13,816 bases of DNA from CAZVGZ01 sp964627605 (GTDB taxonomy: Bacteria > Latescibacterota > MWCZ01 > CAZVGZ01), in assembly GCA_964627605.1 (NCBI GenBank), contig CAZVGZ010000056.1:1-13816 (forward strand), written 5' to 3'. Position 1 is the stretch's first letter. Every line of letters begins with the position of its first letter. The position numbers were made by a program, and so were the translations under genes. Under the pieces are notes generated by a model. It saw only the letters and a program-made list of their open reading frames with translations. It made no database searches and was not told the origin of the DNA. Below are positions 6,517 through 13,816 of this stretch, one piece after another.

Positions 6517-8244
6517 ATGAAAAAAAGCCCGTCAATGGCAGATAGGGTCCTTCCGTGGATCAGAGTCGAAGGATCAAGCTGGTCCACTGCGGGTCTGTGG
6601 GCGCTCTGGATTGTCTTTGGGGTGTTCCTAGTCTATCCGCTGTTCTACGTCGCCCGGGGAGCGTTTCTTGTTGACGGTGAGCTGCTGTTCGATTTTTTTG
6701 CGTTGCTGTTTACCAATCCGGTGCAGCGCGAGGCGTTGATAAATAGCTGCACGCTGGGTATCACGGTTACGATCGCCACGAGCATCGTCGCCCTACCTCT
6801 GGCGATGGCGATGGTTCGCCGAGAGTTTCCTGGCAAAGGCATTCTGAACGGGCTGCTTCTGGTGCCGATGGTGATACCGCCGTTTGTTGGCGCCATCGGC
6901 ATGAAGCAGCTTTTTGCGCGTTTCGGGTCGGTAAATCAGGCGCTGATCGGGCTTGGCGTCATGGACCGTTCCGACCCGATGGACTGGTTCGGAAGCGGCT
7001 TTTGGGGGGTGGTCCTTCTGGAGTCGCTTCATCTCTATCCGATCATGTACCTAAACGCCGCTGCCGCGCTCGCGAACATCGACCCAAGTTTGGAAGAGGC
7101 AGGCAGAAATTTGGGATCATCAGGCTGGACGCTGTTTCGTCGCATCACTATGCCGCTGATGGCACCAGGCTATTTCGCCGGGTCGATCATCGTCTTTTTG
7201 TGGGCGTTTACCGACCTGGGCACACCTCTCATGTTCGAATACAGCCGAGTGATCCCCGTCCAGATATTCGATCTGGTCACCGACATCCATTCCAACCCAA
7301 TGGGTTTCGCGCTGGTGGTGCTGGTGATCCTGATGACCGTGGGGTTTTTTGTCGCTTCAAAGAAACTCATAGGCAGCGGCAGCCGCGCAATGATGTCTCG
7401 TGGGCACACTGCTGGCGGGTCCAGCACCGCTACCGGTGCTGAGACGTGGTTGATATGGGGTGGTGCTGGAATACTGATCGGCGTTGCGCTGCTCCCACAT
7501 TTGAGCGTCATGCTCACCTCGGTCTCACAAAGATGGGCGTTGTCCGTTTTGCCCTCCGAGTACACAACCTCCCACTTGGTCCAGGTTTTTGAACATCCGC
7601 TCACGGTTTCCAGCATCAAGAACAGCTTTTTCCTGAGCTCGCTCAGCACGCTGGCCGACGTCTTGATAGGCGTGGGCATCGCCTACCTGCTGACTCGAAA
7701 AGCATTCCGAGGGAAAAACATTCTGGACACTTTGGCGATGCTGCCGTTGACGTTGCCTGGTCTGGTTTTGGCGTTTGGCTACGTCGGATCGTTTTCCAAC
7801 ACCGCCCTCGATGTCCAGGTCAACCCGATGCCGCTGCTGGTGATAGCGTATGCGATTCGTCGCCTCCCTTACATGGTCCGTGCGGCGGTCGCTGGTTTTC
7901 AGCAGACCAGTGTCGCTTTGGAGGAGGCGTCGATGAACCTAGGCGCATCGCCTCTGAGAACGCTCAGAAAAATCACTCTGCCGCTGGTGATGGCAAACCT
8001 GGTCGCCGGTGGGACTCTGGCATTTTCGTTCGCCATGCTCGAAGTGAGCGATAGTTTAATCCTGGCCACAAAAGAGCGTTTCTACCCCATCACTAAAGCG
8101 ATGTATGCTCTTGCGCTAAGGATTGCAGATGGTCCATACGTCGCCTCGGCGATGGGTGTGATAGGAATGCTGATACTGGGTACCAGCCTGATGCTTGCTG
8201 GTAAATTCTTGGGACGGAGGATGGGTGAACTATTTAGGGTGTGA
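6517..8244 (+). CDS. ABC transporter permease, fused two-domain, iron-type (FbpB-like)
   Basis: This 575-residue inner-membrane protein is two BPD_transp_1 permease halves in tandem, about six membrane helices each, as in FbpB/AfuB-type importers. Each half has the EAA loop that contacts the ATPase: EEAGRNLGSSGWTLFRRITMPL (193-214 region, key EEA, G and PL) and EEASMNLGASPL through KITLPL (469-490). A Ser/Gly/Thr-rich linker at about 286-310 separates the halves. Start at the ATG 6517; no strong ribosome site is visible, and MADR at codon 7 is an alternative. It pairs functionally with the divergent solute-binding protein. The third component, an ATP-binding protein, is not encoded in the window, so it must lie elsewhere or be shared with another transporter. 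Confidence 0.9.
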   Translation: MKKSPSMADRVLPWIRVEGSSWSTAGLWALWIVFGVFLVYPLFYVARGAFLVDGELLFDFFALLFTNPVQREALINSCTLGITVTIATSIVALPLAMAMVRREFPGKGILNGLLLVPMVIPPFVGAIGMKQLFARFGSVNQALIGLGVMDRSDPMDWFGSGFWGVVLLESLHLYPIMYLNAAAALANIDPSLEEAGRNLGSSGWTLFRRITMPLMAPGYFAGSIIVFLWAFTDLGTPLMFEYSRVIPVQIFDLVTDIHSNPMGFALVVLVILMTVGFFVASKKLIGSGSRAMMSRGHTAGGSSTATGAETWLIWGGAGILIGVALLPHLSVMLTSVSQRWALSVLPSEYTTSHLVQVFEHPLTVSSIKNSFFLSSLSTLADVLIGVGIAYLLTRKAFRGKNILDTLAMLPLTLPGLVLAFGYVGSFSNTALDVQVNPMPLLVIAYAIRRLPYMVRAAVAGFQQTSVALEEASMNLGASPLRTLRKITLPLVMANLVAGGTLAFSFAMLEVSDSLILATKERFYPITKAMYALALRIADGPYVASAMGVIGMLILGTSLMLAGKFLGRRMGELFRV

Positions 8245-8299
8245 CCCTTTGCGCCGGATGGGAAGATTTTGGGAGGCGCGCCTCTATGATGTCCAAAAG

Positions 8300-8960
8300 T
8301 TACCCGTCGGAATTTTTGTTTGGTGCGCGGTCGGAAATGGTGAATGAGAACACCGAACCTTCACCTGATGCGGATTCGATCCAGATTCGCCCACCATGGC
8401 GCTCAATAATCCGTCTGGATGTCGCCAGCCCGATGCCCGATCCGCTGATCTCGCTTGCTACGTGCAGACGCCGGAACATCGCGAATGCCCTGTCGAAATA
8501 GTCCGGGTCAATGCCGATACCGTTGTCGCTCACCGAAAACGTCCAACCGCCCTCGGAATGCGTTGATAATAGCTGTAGGTCGCTGGTCACCATTCCCAGC
8601 GGCTCCTGAAGGTTATGCGGCGCCGCATAGGTGAACTGCCCCATGTCCTGGTTCGACCGTTCCCGCTCAACAGACATTCCGCGCATTTCTGCTTCGGCAA
8701 CCTTGCGTTCCCTGATGTCCGTGGATATGGCGCAGGTGCCAAAAGGCTTGCCAGGATGGTCGGATAGCGGGAACTTGACTGTGAGACAGGTATGGTTGGT
8801 CGCCCCGAGAGACAGTGCCATGGTCCCGCGCCTGCCCGCTCGTAGTGACACTCCAGCCCCTTGCGCTTGCCCGCCCAGCGCCGCCGATGCTATTTTCATC
8901 CTTGTCGTGATAGCCAATCTCCGGCGGCAACTCACCTTTCATCAGAGGCCGATCGGGCAC
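8300..8960 (-). pseudogene. Histidine kinase remnant, internally deleted and frameshifted
   Basis: The open part (8300-8935) shows the end of a PAS/PAC region (VKFPLSDHPGKPFG, then STDIRERK) and a HisKA phospho-acceptor helix, YAAPHNLQEPLGMVTSDLQ with His at 107. Then, near 8555, it jumps to the end of the ATPase domain: WTFSVSDNGIGIDPDYFDRA (G1 box), F box, GSGIGL (G2 box) and ERHGGRIWIES. About 100 residues normally between them are gone, including the second half of the dimerisation domain and the N box that binds Mg-ATP. Upstream, PLMKGELPPEIGYHDKDE (to 8960) in another frame looks like earlier PAC sequence, implying a frameshift. Even if translated, it should not autophosphorylate. No response regulator is nearby. 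It now separates the permease gene from the oxidoreductase gene. Confidence 0.82.
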
Positions 8961-8989
8961 TCTTCGCCTAGCATGACCAAGGAGTATTC

Positions 8990-10075
8990 ATGAGCGACCA
9001 ACCTATTCGTTTCGCCGTCGTCGGCCTGGGGATGGGTCGTCACCACTGCAAAGACCTTCAGGACGCCGAAGGGGCTGAACTGATAGCGGTGTGTGACGTT
9101 CTTGAGAGCCGCCGCGATTCAGCCGCTGAAGAGTTTGGCGTGAAGACCTATGCCGAATATGACGAGATGCTGAAGAATCCCGATATTGACATCATAAACG
9201 TCTGCGTACCCAGCGGCAAACACTCCGAATTCACGATAAAGGCGGCACAGGCAGGAAAACATGTGGTGTGCGAAAAGCCGCCGGACATCACAGTGCCCCC
9301 TATTGACGCGATGATAGATGCATGCCGATCTGCGAATGTGAAGCTGTTGGTGATCTTCCAATCCCGGTTCTCGCCTCTGACACGCAAGATGAAGGAAGCC
9401 ATTGAATCGGGCCGTCTGGGCAAACTCGTCGGTGTCCATGCAAACGTCCACTGGTGGAGAGGTCAGGGGTACTACGACTCTGACGAACCGGTTCTAGCCT
9501 GGAAGGGCACGTGGGGGCTCGACGGCGGTGGCTCTATGTCAAATCAGGGCGTGCATACCGTTGACCTGGTTCAGTGGCTCGCCGGGCAGGTCGAAGAGGT
9601 CTATGGATACTACGGCGTCTACACGCATGAGATAGAGGCCGAAGACAAGACCGCTATGGTGATGAAGTTCCGCGATGGGCACATCGGCACACTTTCGACC
9701 ACGACTTCAGCCTATCCAGGCATCGGCGACGACCTGATGATCCATGGCGAAAAAGGAAGCATCCAGGTCAAAGACGGCAACCTGTCAAGGTGGGTCATAG
9801 AGAACGAAGACAAGGACGCCGAGAAGGCTGAAGAGGCGCAGATGATGGCCACCTACGGCCCCAAAGATCAGCGCGACGAATCGGTTGCCAACGATCCGTT
9901 CGCGTTTAGCTGGCGGGGCCATCTCCTCATGTTCGAGGACATGGTAGGCGCGATCCGCGAGGATAGAGACCCGATAAACACCGGCGAGTCGGCACGTCAC
10001 GCGGTTGAGATCATTAACGCGCTCTATGAATCGTGTAGGCAGGGCAAGCCGATCAAGCTCAACCCTAAGTACTAG
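8990..10075 (+). CDS. Gfo/Idh/MocA family NAD(P)-dependent oxidoreductase
   Basis: This 361-residue cytoplasmic enzyme starts at an ATG with AAGGAG five bases upstream. The N-terminal Rossmann domain has VVGLGMGRHH (10-19) and the acidic D36 in AVCDV, which favours NAD+. The family EKP motif is at 95-97, with the unusual continuation PDIT in place of the common LALT. The C-terminal domain carries DGGGSMSNQGVHTVDLVQWL with candidate catalytic H189 and D192. Such enzymes reduce or oxidise sugars, inositols and sugar derivatives. The WWRG motif and long GGGSMSNQGVH stretch are common in large uncharacterised branches, so no specific substrate can be named. It could share a sugar pathway with the dehydrogenase and FAH enzyme on the far side of the kinase remnant, but that link is only proximity. 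Confidence 0.93.
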   Translation: MSDQPIRFAVVGLGMGRHHCKDLQDAEGAELIAVCDVLESRRDSAAEEFGVKTYAEYDEMLKNPDIDIINVCVPSGKHSEFTIKAAQAGKHVVCEKPPDITVPPIDAMIDACRSANVKLLVIFQSRFSPLTRKMKEAIESGRLGKLVGVHANVHWWRGQGYYDSDEPVLAWKGTWGLDGGGSMSNQGVHTVDLVQWLAGQVEEVYGYYGVYTHEIEAEDKTAMVMKFRDGHIGTLSTTTSAYPGIGDDLMIHGEKGSIQVKDGNLSRWVIENEDKDAEKAEEAQMMATYGPKDQRDESVANDPFAFSWRGHLLMFEDMVGAIREDRDPINTGESARHAVEIINALYESCRQGKPIKLNPKY

Positions 10076-10205
10076 ACCAAAGACGCTTAATGATGCCTGT
10101 TGTGGGACAAAAGGCTGGGCCCAAAAAATAGATCCAAGCCCCTGTGGTACTCACGGGTTTTCGTGGAACATGTAGAACTCTCTTCCCTGGTGGCATACCA
10201 CACCG

Positions 10206-10838
10206 ATGAACGCACAGGTCCGTCCTCCCAACAAATACCACCCCAACACTGCCAACGACGAGCCCTCGGAAGAACATCTGTTCGTGCTTCCCAAAGCTCC
10301 GTTGTGGCGCAGGGTCGCCGCGCTGTTTATCGACATCGGAATTACTGTGGTCTTGGTCTCGGCGTTCGTCGACACTCCCCAGTTTGACCCCGCGGACATA
10401 GAAAGTCTAAAAACGGGTCAGACTACCATATATGACCTCATCGAGCAGATGATCACCCCAGGCCTATTGACTGCAGGGCTGATAGCACAGATGTTGTTGA
10501 TGCTTCGCGATGGGTTTCGTGGCGGGCGGGGTATTGGCAAAGGTGTAATGGGACTCATGGTCGTCAGGAAGATCGACCTGGAGCCATGCACGCTACTAGG
10601 ATCGATCACCCGGAACTACTTTCTTCTCCTCGACGATGTATTGGGGCTTCTAATCGCCGCGTCCTCCGCTGGCGAGGTCACCTCCATCGTCCTTCTGTCA
10701 GAGGCTGCCTTGATGGTATTCGATCGCTCTGGAAGGCGGATCGGTGACAGGCTCGCAGAGACACAGGTGGTCGAGATAGATGTCCTTCGAGCCGCTCAGG
10801 AGGGCTTTTTTGAGGATTGGGAGGAGGCGGTTGATTGA
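10206..10838 (+). CDS. RDD family membrane protein
   Basis: This 210-residue protein begins with a polar tail of about 33 residues, then LWRRVAALFIDIGITVVL, which contains the Arg and Asp of the RDD signature (R35/R36 and D43) within the first membrane helix. A second hydrophobic helix follows at about 86-105. RGIGKGVMGLMVV matches the conserved S-G-KR-LGL-V loop seen in this family. A hydrophobic region after NYFLLLDD gives one or two more helices, and RSGRRIGDRLAETQVV matches the usual R-LHD-LAGT-V ending. RDD proteins are poorly understood; some relatives act in ion transport. The ribosome site is weak. It sits 130 bases after the oxidoreductase gene and 70 bases before asnB on the same strand. 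Confidence 0.82.
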   Translation: MNAQVRPPNKYHPNTANDEPSEEHLFVLPKAPLWRRVAALFIDIGITVVLVSAFVDTPQFDPADIESLKTGQTTIYDLIEQMITPGLLTAGLIAQMLLMLRDGFRGGRGIGKGVMGLMVVRKIDLEPCTLLGSITRNYFLLLDDVLGLLIAASSAGEVTSIVLLSEAALMVFDRSGRRIGDRLAETQVVEIDVLRAAQEGFFEDWEEAVD

Positions 10839-10908
10839 CCGGCCCAAGGTCACCCGCCAAGATTTGGAAATCGGACAACACACGCAGTAACGACGTCGGA
10901 AAAGACAC

Positions 10909-12864
10909 ATGTGCGGGATCTGTGGGATAGTCTGGAAACAGAGCGGTGTTGATGACGGTGGGACCATCCGTCGTATGAACCGCGCAATGACCCACCGGGG
11001 GCCAGACGACGAGGGGTATTTCACCGACCAAACAACACAGCTAGCCATGCGCCGCCTAAGTATTATTGACGTGGCTGGTGGCCGCCAGCCCATCACGACC
11101 GACGATGGTCGCCATACAGTCGTATTCAACGGCGAAATATACAATTTCCAAGCCGTCCGCGATGATCTCACAAGATTGGGCCACAGATTTCACACTCTGT
11201 GCGACACTGAGGTCGTTCTTCACGCTTTCGTCGAGTGGGGCCCCGACAGCCTTCAAAGGCTGCGGGGGATGTTCGCACTGGCGATATGGGATCGGGACAC
11301 CAAAGAGCTTTTTTGCGCCAGAGACCGGCTCGGAATAAAGCCGTTTCTGTTCGCAGAGACCTCCCAATGGTTCGGTTTCGCTTCGGAGGTCAAAGCCTTA
11401 CTCCAGATGCCAGGTTGCCCCAGGACGTTCGATCACGAAGCGCTGCACCACCATCTGGCCTTGGGCGCGCTGCCAACGCCCATGACACTGTTCAAAGAGA
11501 TAAGAGCGCTTCCTCCAGGGCACATGGCGTGGTACCGAAACGGCAACTGGCGTCAGGAGCGCTACTGGGACGTTTCGTTCGATGTGGATCCGCGAATAAC
11601 GGAATCGGACGCTGTCGAGGGGTTAGAGCACCATCTTCAAGAGTCGGTGAAACTGAGGCTCATCAGCGATGTGCCGTTAGGAGCTTTTTTAAGCGGCGGG
11701 ATCGATTCGAGCCTTGTAGTTGGCATGATGGCGAAACTAGGTGCCGATCCGCTAAAAACTTTCAGCATTGGATGGGAATCAAAATACGCAGAGTTTAACG
11801 AGACGCATCACGCCCGGTCTGTCGCCAAGCGCTATGGCACCGATCATCACGAGCGCACCGTCACATCAGATGATCTCTTGGGCGAGCTTCCTCGGATTGT
11901 CTGGGCCTACGACCAGCCCACTCCCTCAGCCTTCCAGACATATTTCGTATCAAAGTTCACGAAATCACAGGGGATCACGGTGGCGCTTTCTGGTCTGGGA
12001 GGCGATGAGATCGCCGCAGGCTATCGGTTCTTCCCTGGGGCGGTGACGCGGGAGAGACGTTGGAGGCGTGTGAGCAAGCTTCCAGGGCCGCTGCTCAGAC
12101 AGCTCGCTCGTATGTCGCACAGAGGCGGACTACTAGGAAGCGTCGGGCGCGAGACTGGCAGGACTTCAAAGAGCGCAGGATGGCTATTTCGCAACCACCG
12201 GATGTTGGATGGGATCGAAGAGATGACCAGGTCGCTGTATGCATCAGGTCTCGCCGAGCGTGCGCTTGATTGGAGCACGCCTGACCTGGTGATGGATCAG
12301 ATTGACGCCGCCCCATCTGACGATATTGTCAACCGGCTCATCTATCACGAGCTACACCGTTTCATGGTGGACGATCCGCTGACAGACACCGATAGATGCA
12401 GCATGGCCCACTCGTTGGAGGTAAGAGTCCCGCTTATCGACCACGAACTGGTTGAGTACGCGGGAACCATACCGCCGCACCTTAAGGTCCGTGGCGGCGA
12501 ATCCAAGCGGCTGCTAAAAAAGCTGGCGGAAACGCATCTGCCTCACGACGCCATCTATCGCCGCAAAATGGGGTTTGAGATACCTCTGCCACACTGGGTG
12601 AATGGTGAATTGACGCCGGTGCTGGACTCGGTTCTCAGTAAAGAAGTTGTAGCGGCGCGGGGGCTGTTTCGCCCAGAGGAGGTGTCGAAATTGCGCAAAC
12701 GTGCCGCTAGCAGCGACGCCAGAGGGCCTGCGGGTTTCGTCTGGAGCCTGGCGGTTATTGAGTTGTGGTGCCGCCTCTATCTGGACAGCGACACGCCGAC
12801 AGAACCGGACATCGACCTGGACACGCTCATAAACCAAACCCCCGCGGTCTCATTGGCTGTATGA
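10909..12864 (+). CDS. asnB: Asparagine synthetase (glutamine-hydrolysing), AsnB type
   Basis: This 651-residue protein has the two expected domains. The class II glutaminase begins MCGICGI with nucleophile Cys2 exposed after Met removal; HRGPDDEG (29-36), R49, NGEIYN (74-79) and D99 are the glutamine-binding residues. The synthetase domain has the ATP PP-loop SGGIDSS (262-268), the later LSGLGGDE motif, and MAHSLEVRVPLID near the C-terminal third. The reaction is aspartate, glutamine and ATP to asparagine, glutamate, AMP and diphosphate. Its length fits the longer bacterial branch (roughly 600-650 residues), which includes members in polysaccharide or secondary-metabolite clusters that amidate other acids. 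With no such cluster visible, ordinary asparagine synthesis is the simpler reading. Ribosome site: GGAAAAG, modest. Confidence 0.93.
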   Translation: MCGICGIVWKQSGVDDGGTIRRMNRAMTHRGPDDEGYFTDQTTQLAMRRLSIIDVAGGRQPITTDDGRHTVVFNGEIYNFQAVRDDLTRLGHRFHTLCDTEVVLHAFVEWGPDSLQRLRGMFALAIWDRDTKELFCARDRLGIKPFLFAETSQWFGFASEVKALLQMPGCPRTFDHEALHHHLALGALPTPMTLFKEIRALPPGHMAWYRNGNWRQERYWDVSFDVDPRITESDAVEGLEHHLQESVKLRLISDVPLGAFLSGGIDSSLVVGMMAKLGADPLKTFSIGWESKYAEFNETHHARSVAKRYGTDHHERTVTSDDLLGELPRIVWAYDQPTPSAFQTYFVSKFTKSQGITVALSGLGGDEIAAGYRFFPGAVTRERRWRRVSKLPGPLLRQLARMSHRGGLLGSVGRETGRTSKSAGWLFRNHRMLDGIEEMTRSLYASGLAERALDWSTPDLVMDQIDAAPSDDIVNRLIYHELHRFMVDDPLTDTDRCSMAHSLEVRVPLIDHELVEYAGTIPPHLKVRGGESKRLLKKLAETHLPHDAIYRRKMGFEIPLPHWVNGELTPVLDSVLSKEVVAARGLFRPEEVSKLRKRAASSDARGPAGFVWSLAVIELWCRLYLDSDTPTEPDIDLDTLINQTPAVSLAV

Positions 12865-12892
12865 TGGCTCCCAGATTGAGCAGGTTTGCCTT

Positions 12893-13159
12893 ATGAAATC
12901 CTACCGCGAAGAGTTGTGGTTTCAAACAGAATCCAGGCGCGGATACATCAACATCACACCACAGATAGTCGACAGCATCGAAAAACAGCCGCGCAAAACA
13001 CTAGGTGGACTCTGGCATGTCATACAACATCAAGCGCATGGACGGACCTCTCGAAGCCGTCAGACCCGCCGGGTAGATGAGTTGCGTCCAGACTGGCCGA
13101 TCTCGCGTTTGGACACTGTTCTAAAGCTGTGCCACATGGTAATATTATGGGTCGAGTGA
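12893..13159 (+). pseudogene. YjbQ (UPF0047) family remnant
   Basis: The first 25 or so residues, MKSYREELWFQTESRRGYIN then ITPQI, match the start of YjbQ/UPF0047 proteins very closely. After that the match collapses. A GLWHVIQHQAH segment recalls the family GLCHVNAMHITAS strand, and the neighbouring frame reads CHTTSSAWTD over nearby bases, as if a frameshift had occurred there. The later conserved features (the INDDESGLHHD type segment, the His-rich metal site and the C-terminal half) are absent, and the frame ends after 88 codons against about 135-140 normally. YjbQ proteins are small metal-binding trimers reported to have weak thiamine-phosphate synthase activity. This copy should be inactive. 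It lies between asnB (28 bases upstream) and tadA. Confidence 0.8.
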
Positions 13160-13221
13160 CGACAGCAATCCACTGCTGCGATTGCAGGCACTACTAAAGA
13201 GAGCATACCCGATTCCGCACA

Positions 13222-13695
13222 GTGATTGACGACGCACCAAACGACAGACATCGGCGATGGATGAGGGTTGCGCTTGATGAAGCGGCCAAGGCGTTCGAGT
13301 TGAACGAGGTTCCTGTTGGTGCGGTAGTCGTTCGCGACGAAGCGGTGCTTGGACGCGGTCACAACTTAGTCGAATCGCTCCGCGATCCCACAGCCCACGC
13401 CGAGATCGTCGCCATCGGCGCGGCTTGTGATGCGGCTTCCAACGCCAAGCTCGACAAGGCGGTCATGTATGTAACCCTGGAGCCATGCGCAATGTGCGCA
13501 GGGGCGTTGGTTCTGTCGCGCATATCGACGTTGGTCTTTGGCGCGGCGGACCCTAAAGGCGGAAGCTGCGGTACACTTAGGAATATTGTTAGAGACAGAC
13601 GGCTCAACCACCGAATCGATGTCGTTTACGGTGTTGAGGCAGAGGCGTGTGGCGGCCTTTTGACCGAGTTTTTTGCGCAGAAGCGCAGCAGGTAG
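13222..13695 (+). CDS. tadA: tRNA-specific adenosine deaminase TadA
   Basis: This 157-residue enzyme converts A34 to inosine in the anticodon of tRNA-Arg(ACG), allowing CGN codons to be read. The zinc deaminase motifs are complete: HAE at 59-61 (His ligand and proton-shuttling Glu) and PCAMC at 88-92 (two Cys ligands). PVGAVVV, GHN (46-48), RDPTAHAE and the final FF before a basic tail are typical. Length fits the family. The start is taken as GTG at 13222; the ATG at 13261 (codon 14) would begin inside the first conserved helix (WMRVALDEAAKAF), which argues for the longer form. No strong ribosome site is visible. It is followed 22 bases later by tRNA-Ser, a pairing seen in various bacteria. 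Confidence 0.95.
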   Translation: MIDDAPNDRHRRWMRVALDEAAKAFELNEVPVGAVVVRDEAVLGRGHNLVESLRDPTAHAEIVAIGAACDAASNAKLDKAVMYVTLEPCAMCAGALVLSRISTLVFGAADPKGGSCGTLRNIVRDRRLNHRIDVVYGVEAEACGGLLTEFFAQKRSR

Positions 13696-13717
13696 CGCAC
13701 ATCGGAAATCATAATGC

Positions 13718-13807
13718 GGAGGGGTGCCAGAGCGGCTGAATGGGGCGGTCTCGAAAACCGTTGTGGGTTCACGCCCACCGTGGGTTCAAATCCCACCTCC
13801 TCCGCCA
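13718..13807 (+). tRNA. tRNA-Ser, anticodon CGA, CCA encoded
   Basis: The acceptor stem GGAGGGG (13718-13724) pairs with CTCCTCC (13797-13803), with one G-U pair, then discriminator G (13804) and an encoded CCA (13805-13807). The anticodon arm is GCGGT-CTCGAAA-ACCGT, giving anticodon CGA, which reads UCG. The long variable arm (GTGGG-CCCAC type stem) and the G discriminator are serine identity features. The T arm is GTGGG-TTCAAAT-CCCAC. Total 90 bases, normal for a class II tRNA. No integrase or truncated copy lies beside it within the window. Confidence 0.95.
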
Positions 13808-13816
13808 GTTTTCATT

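Noticed and set aside
6500..6520. Six-codon leader ORF whose TGA overlaps the permease ATG
   Set aside because: It has no ribosome site and is short enough to occur by chance.
7170..7679. A 169-codon minus-strand ORF inside the permease gene
   Set aside because: It is the shadow of a clear two-domain permease on the opposite strand and has no motif of its own.
8273..8284. 12-base palindrome GAGGCGCGCCTC after the permease gene
   Set aside because: It has no loop and no T-run, so it is a poor terminator, and a single isolated palindrome gives no other function.

Overview
This 13.8 kb bacterial window is fairly G+C-rich by eye (not counted). It carries ordinary metabolic and housekeeping genes mixed with several decayed ones. 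The gene mix is a dehydrogenase, a FAH-family hydrolase, a Gfo/Idh/MocA oxidoreductase, an iron-type ABC importer, a GT-C-like membrane protein, asparagine synthetase, TadA and a tRNA-Ser with encoded CCA. It would suit an uncultivated heterotroph, but nothing here fixes the phylum. I found no phage genes, transposase, CRISPR array, toxin-antitoxin pair or defence island.

Layout. (1) 1-2094, minus strand: a gene of unknown function that leaves the left edge and carries a frameshift near 141-147, and upstream of it a 530-residue polytopic protein resembling GT-C/GT39 glycosyltransferases. (2) 2252-2737, plus strand: an unrecognised 161-codon ORF with a TTG start. (3) 6372-2725, minus strand: an ABC solute-binding protein, a zinc sorbitol-type dehydrogenase (TTG start fixed by a strong Shine-Dalgarno), a 427-base stretch with two inverted repeats and a short reading frame missed by length cutoffs, and a FAH-family hydrolase whose ATG overlaps the stop of that short frame (TAATG). 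(4) 6517-8244, plus strand: the fused two-domain permease matching the solute-binding protein, divergent from it; no ATPase gene is present. (5) 8300-8960, minus strand: a histidine kinase remnant lacking the N-box region. (6) 8990-12864, plus strand: a Gfo/Idh/MocA oxidoreductase, an RDD membrane protein and asparagine synthetase. (7) 12893-13807, plus strand: a wrecked YjbQ gene, tadA and tRNA-Ser(CGA).

How the genes may work together. The dehydrogenase and FAH hydrolase, with the Gfo/Idh/MocA enzyme across the kinase remnant, suggest oxidation of a sugar, polyol or sugar acid and breakdown of a 2-keto-3-deoxy-type product. The nearby importer could feed such a pathway, although its family is usually linked to ferric iron or other small anions. 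This is inference from families and neighbourhood. tadA next to tRNA-Ser is ordinary translation-gene context.

The most notable signal is gene decay: four loci in under 14 kb are broken or suspect (left-edge frameshift, short frame before the FAH gene, kinase, YjbQ) while their neighbours look intact. Single-base changes could be assembly errors, but the kinase deletion and the YjbQ erosion are more than that. I do not see a convincing new biological system. The best candidates for unrecognised content are the short frame coupled to the FAH gene and the 2252-2737 ORF.
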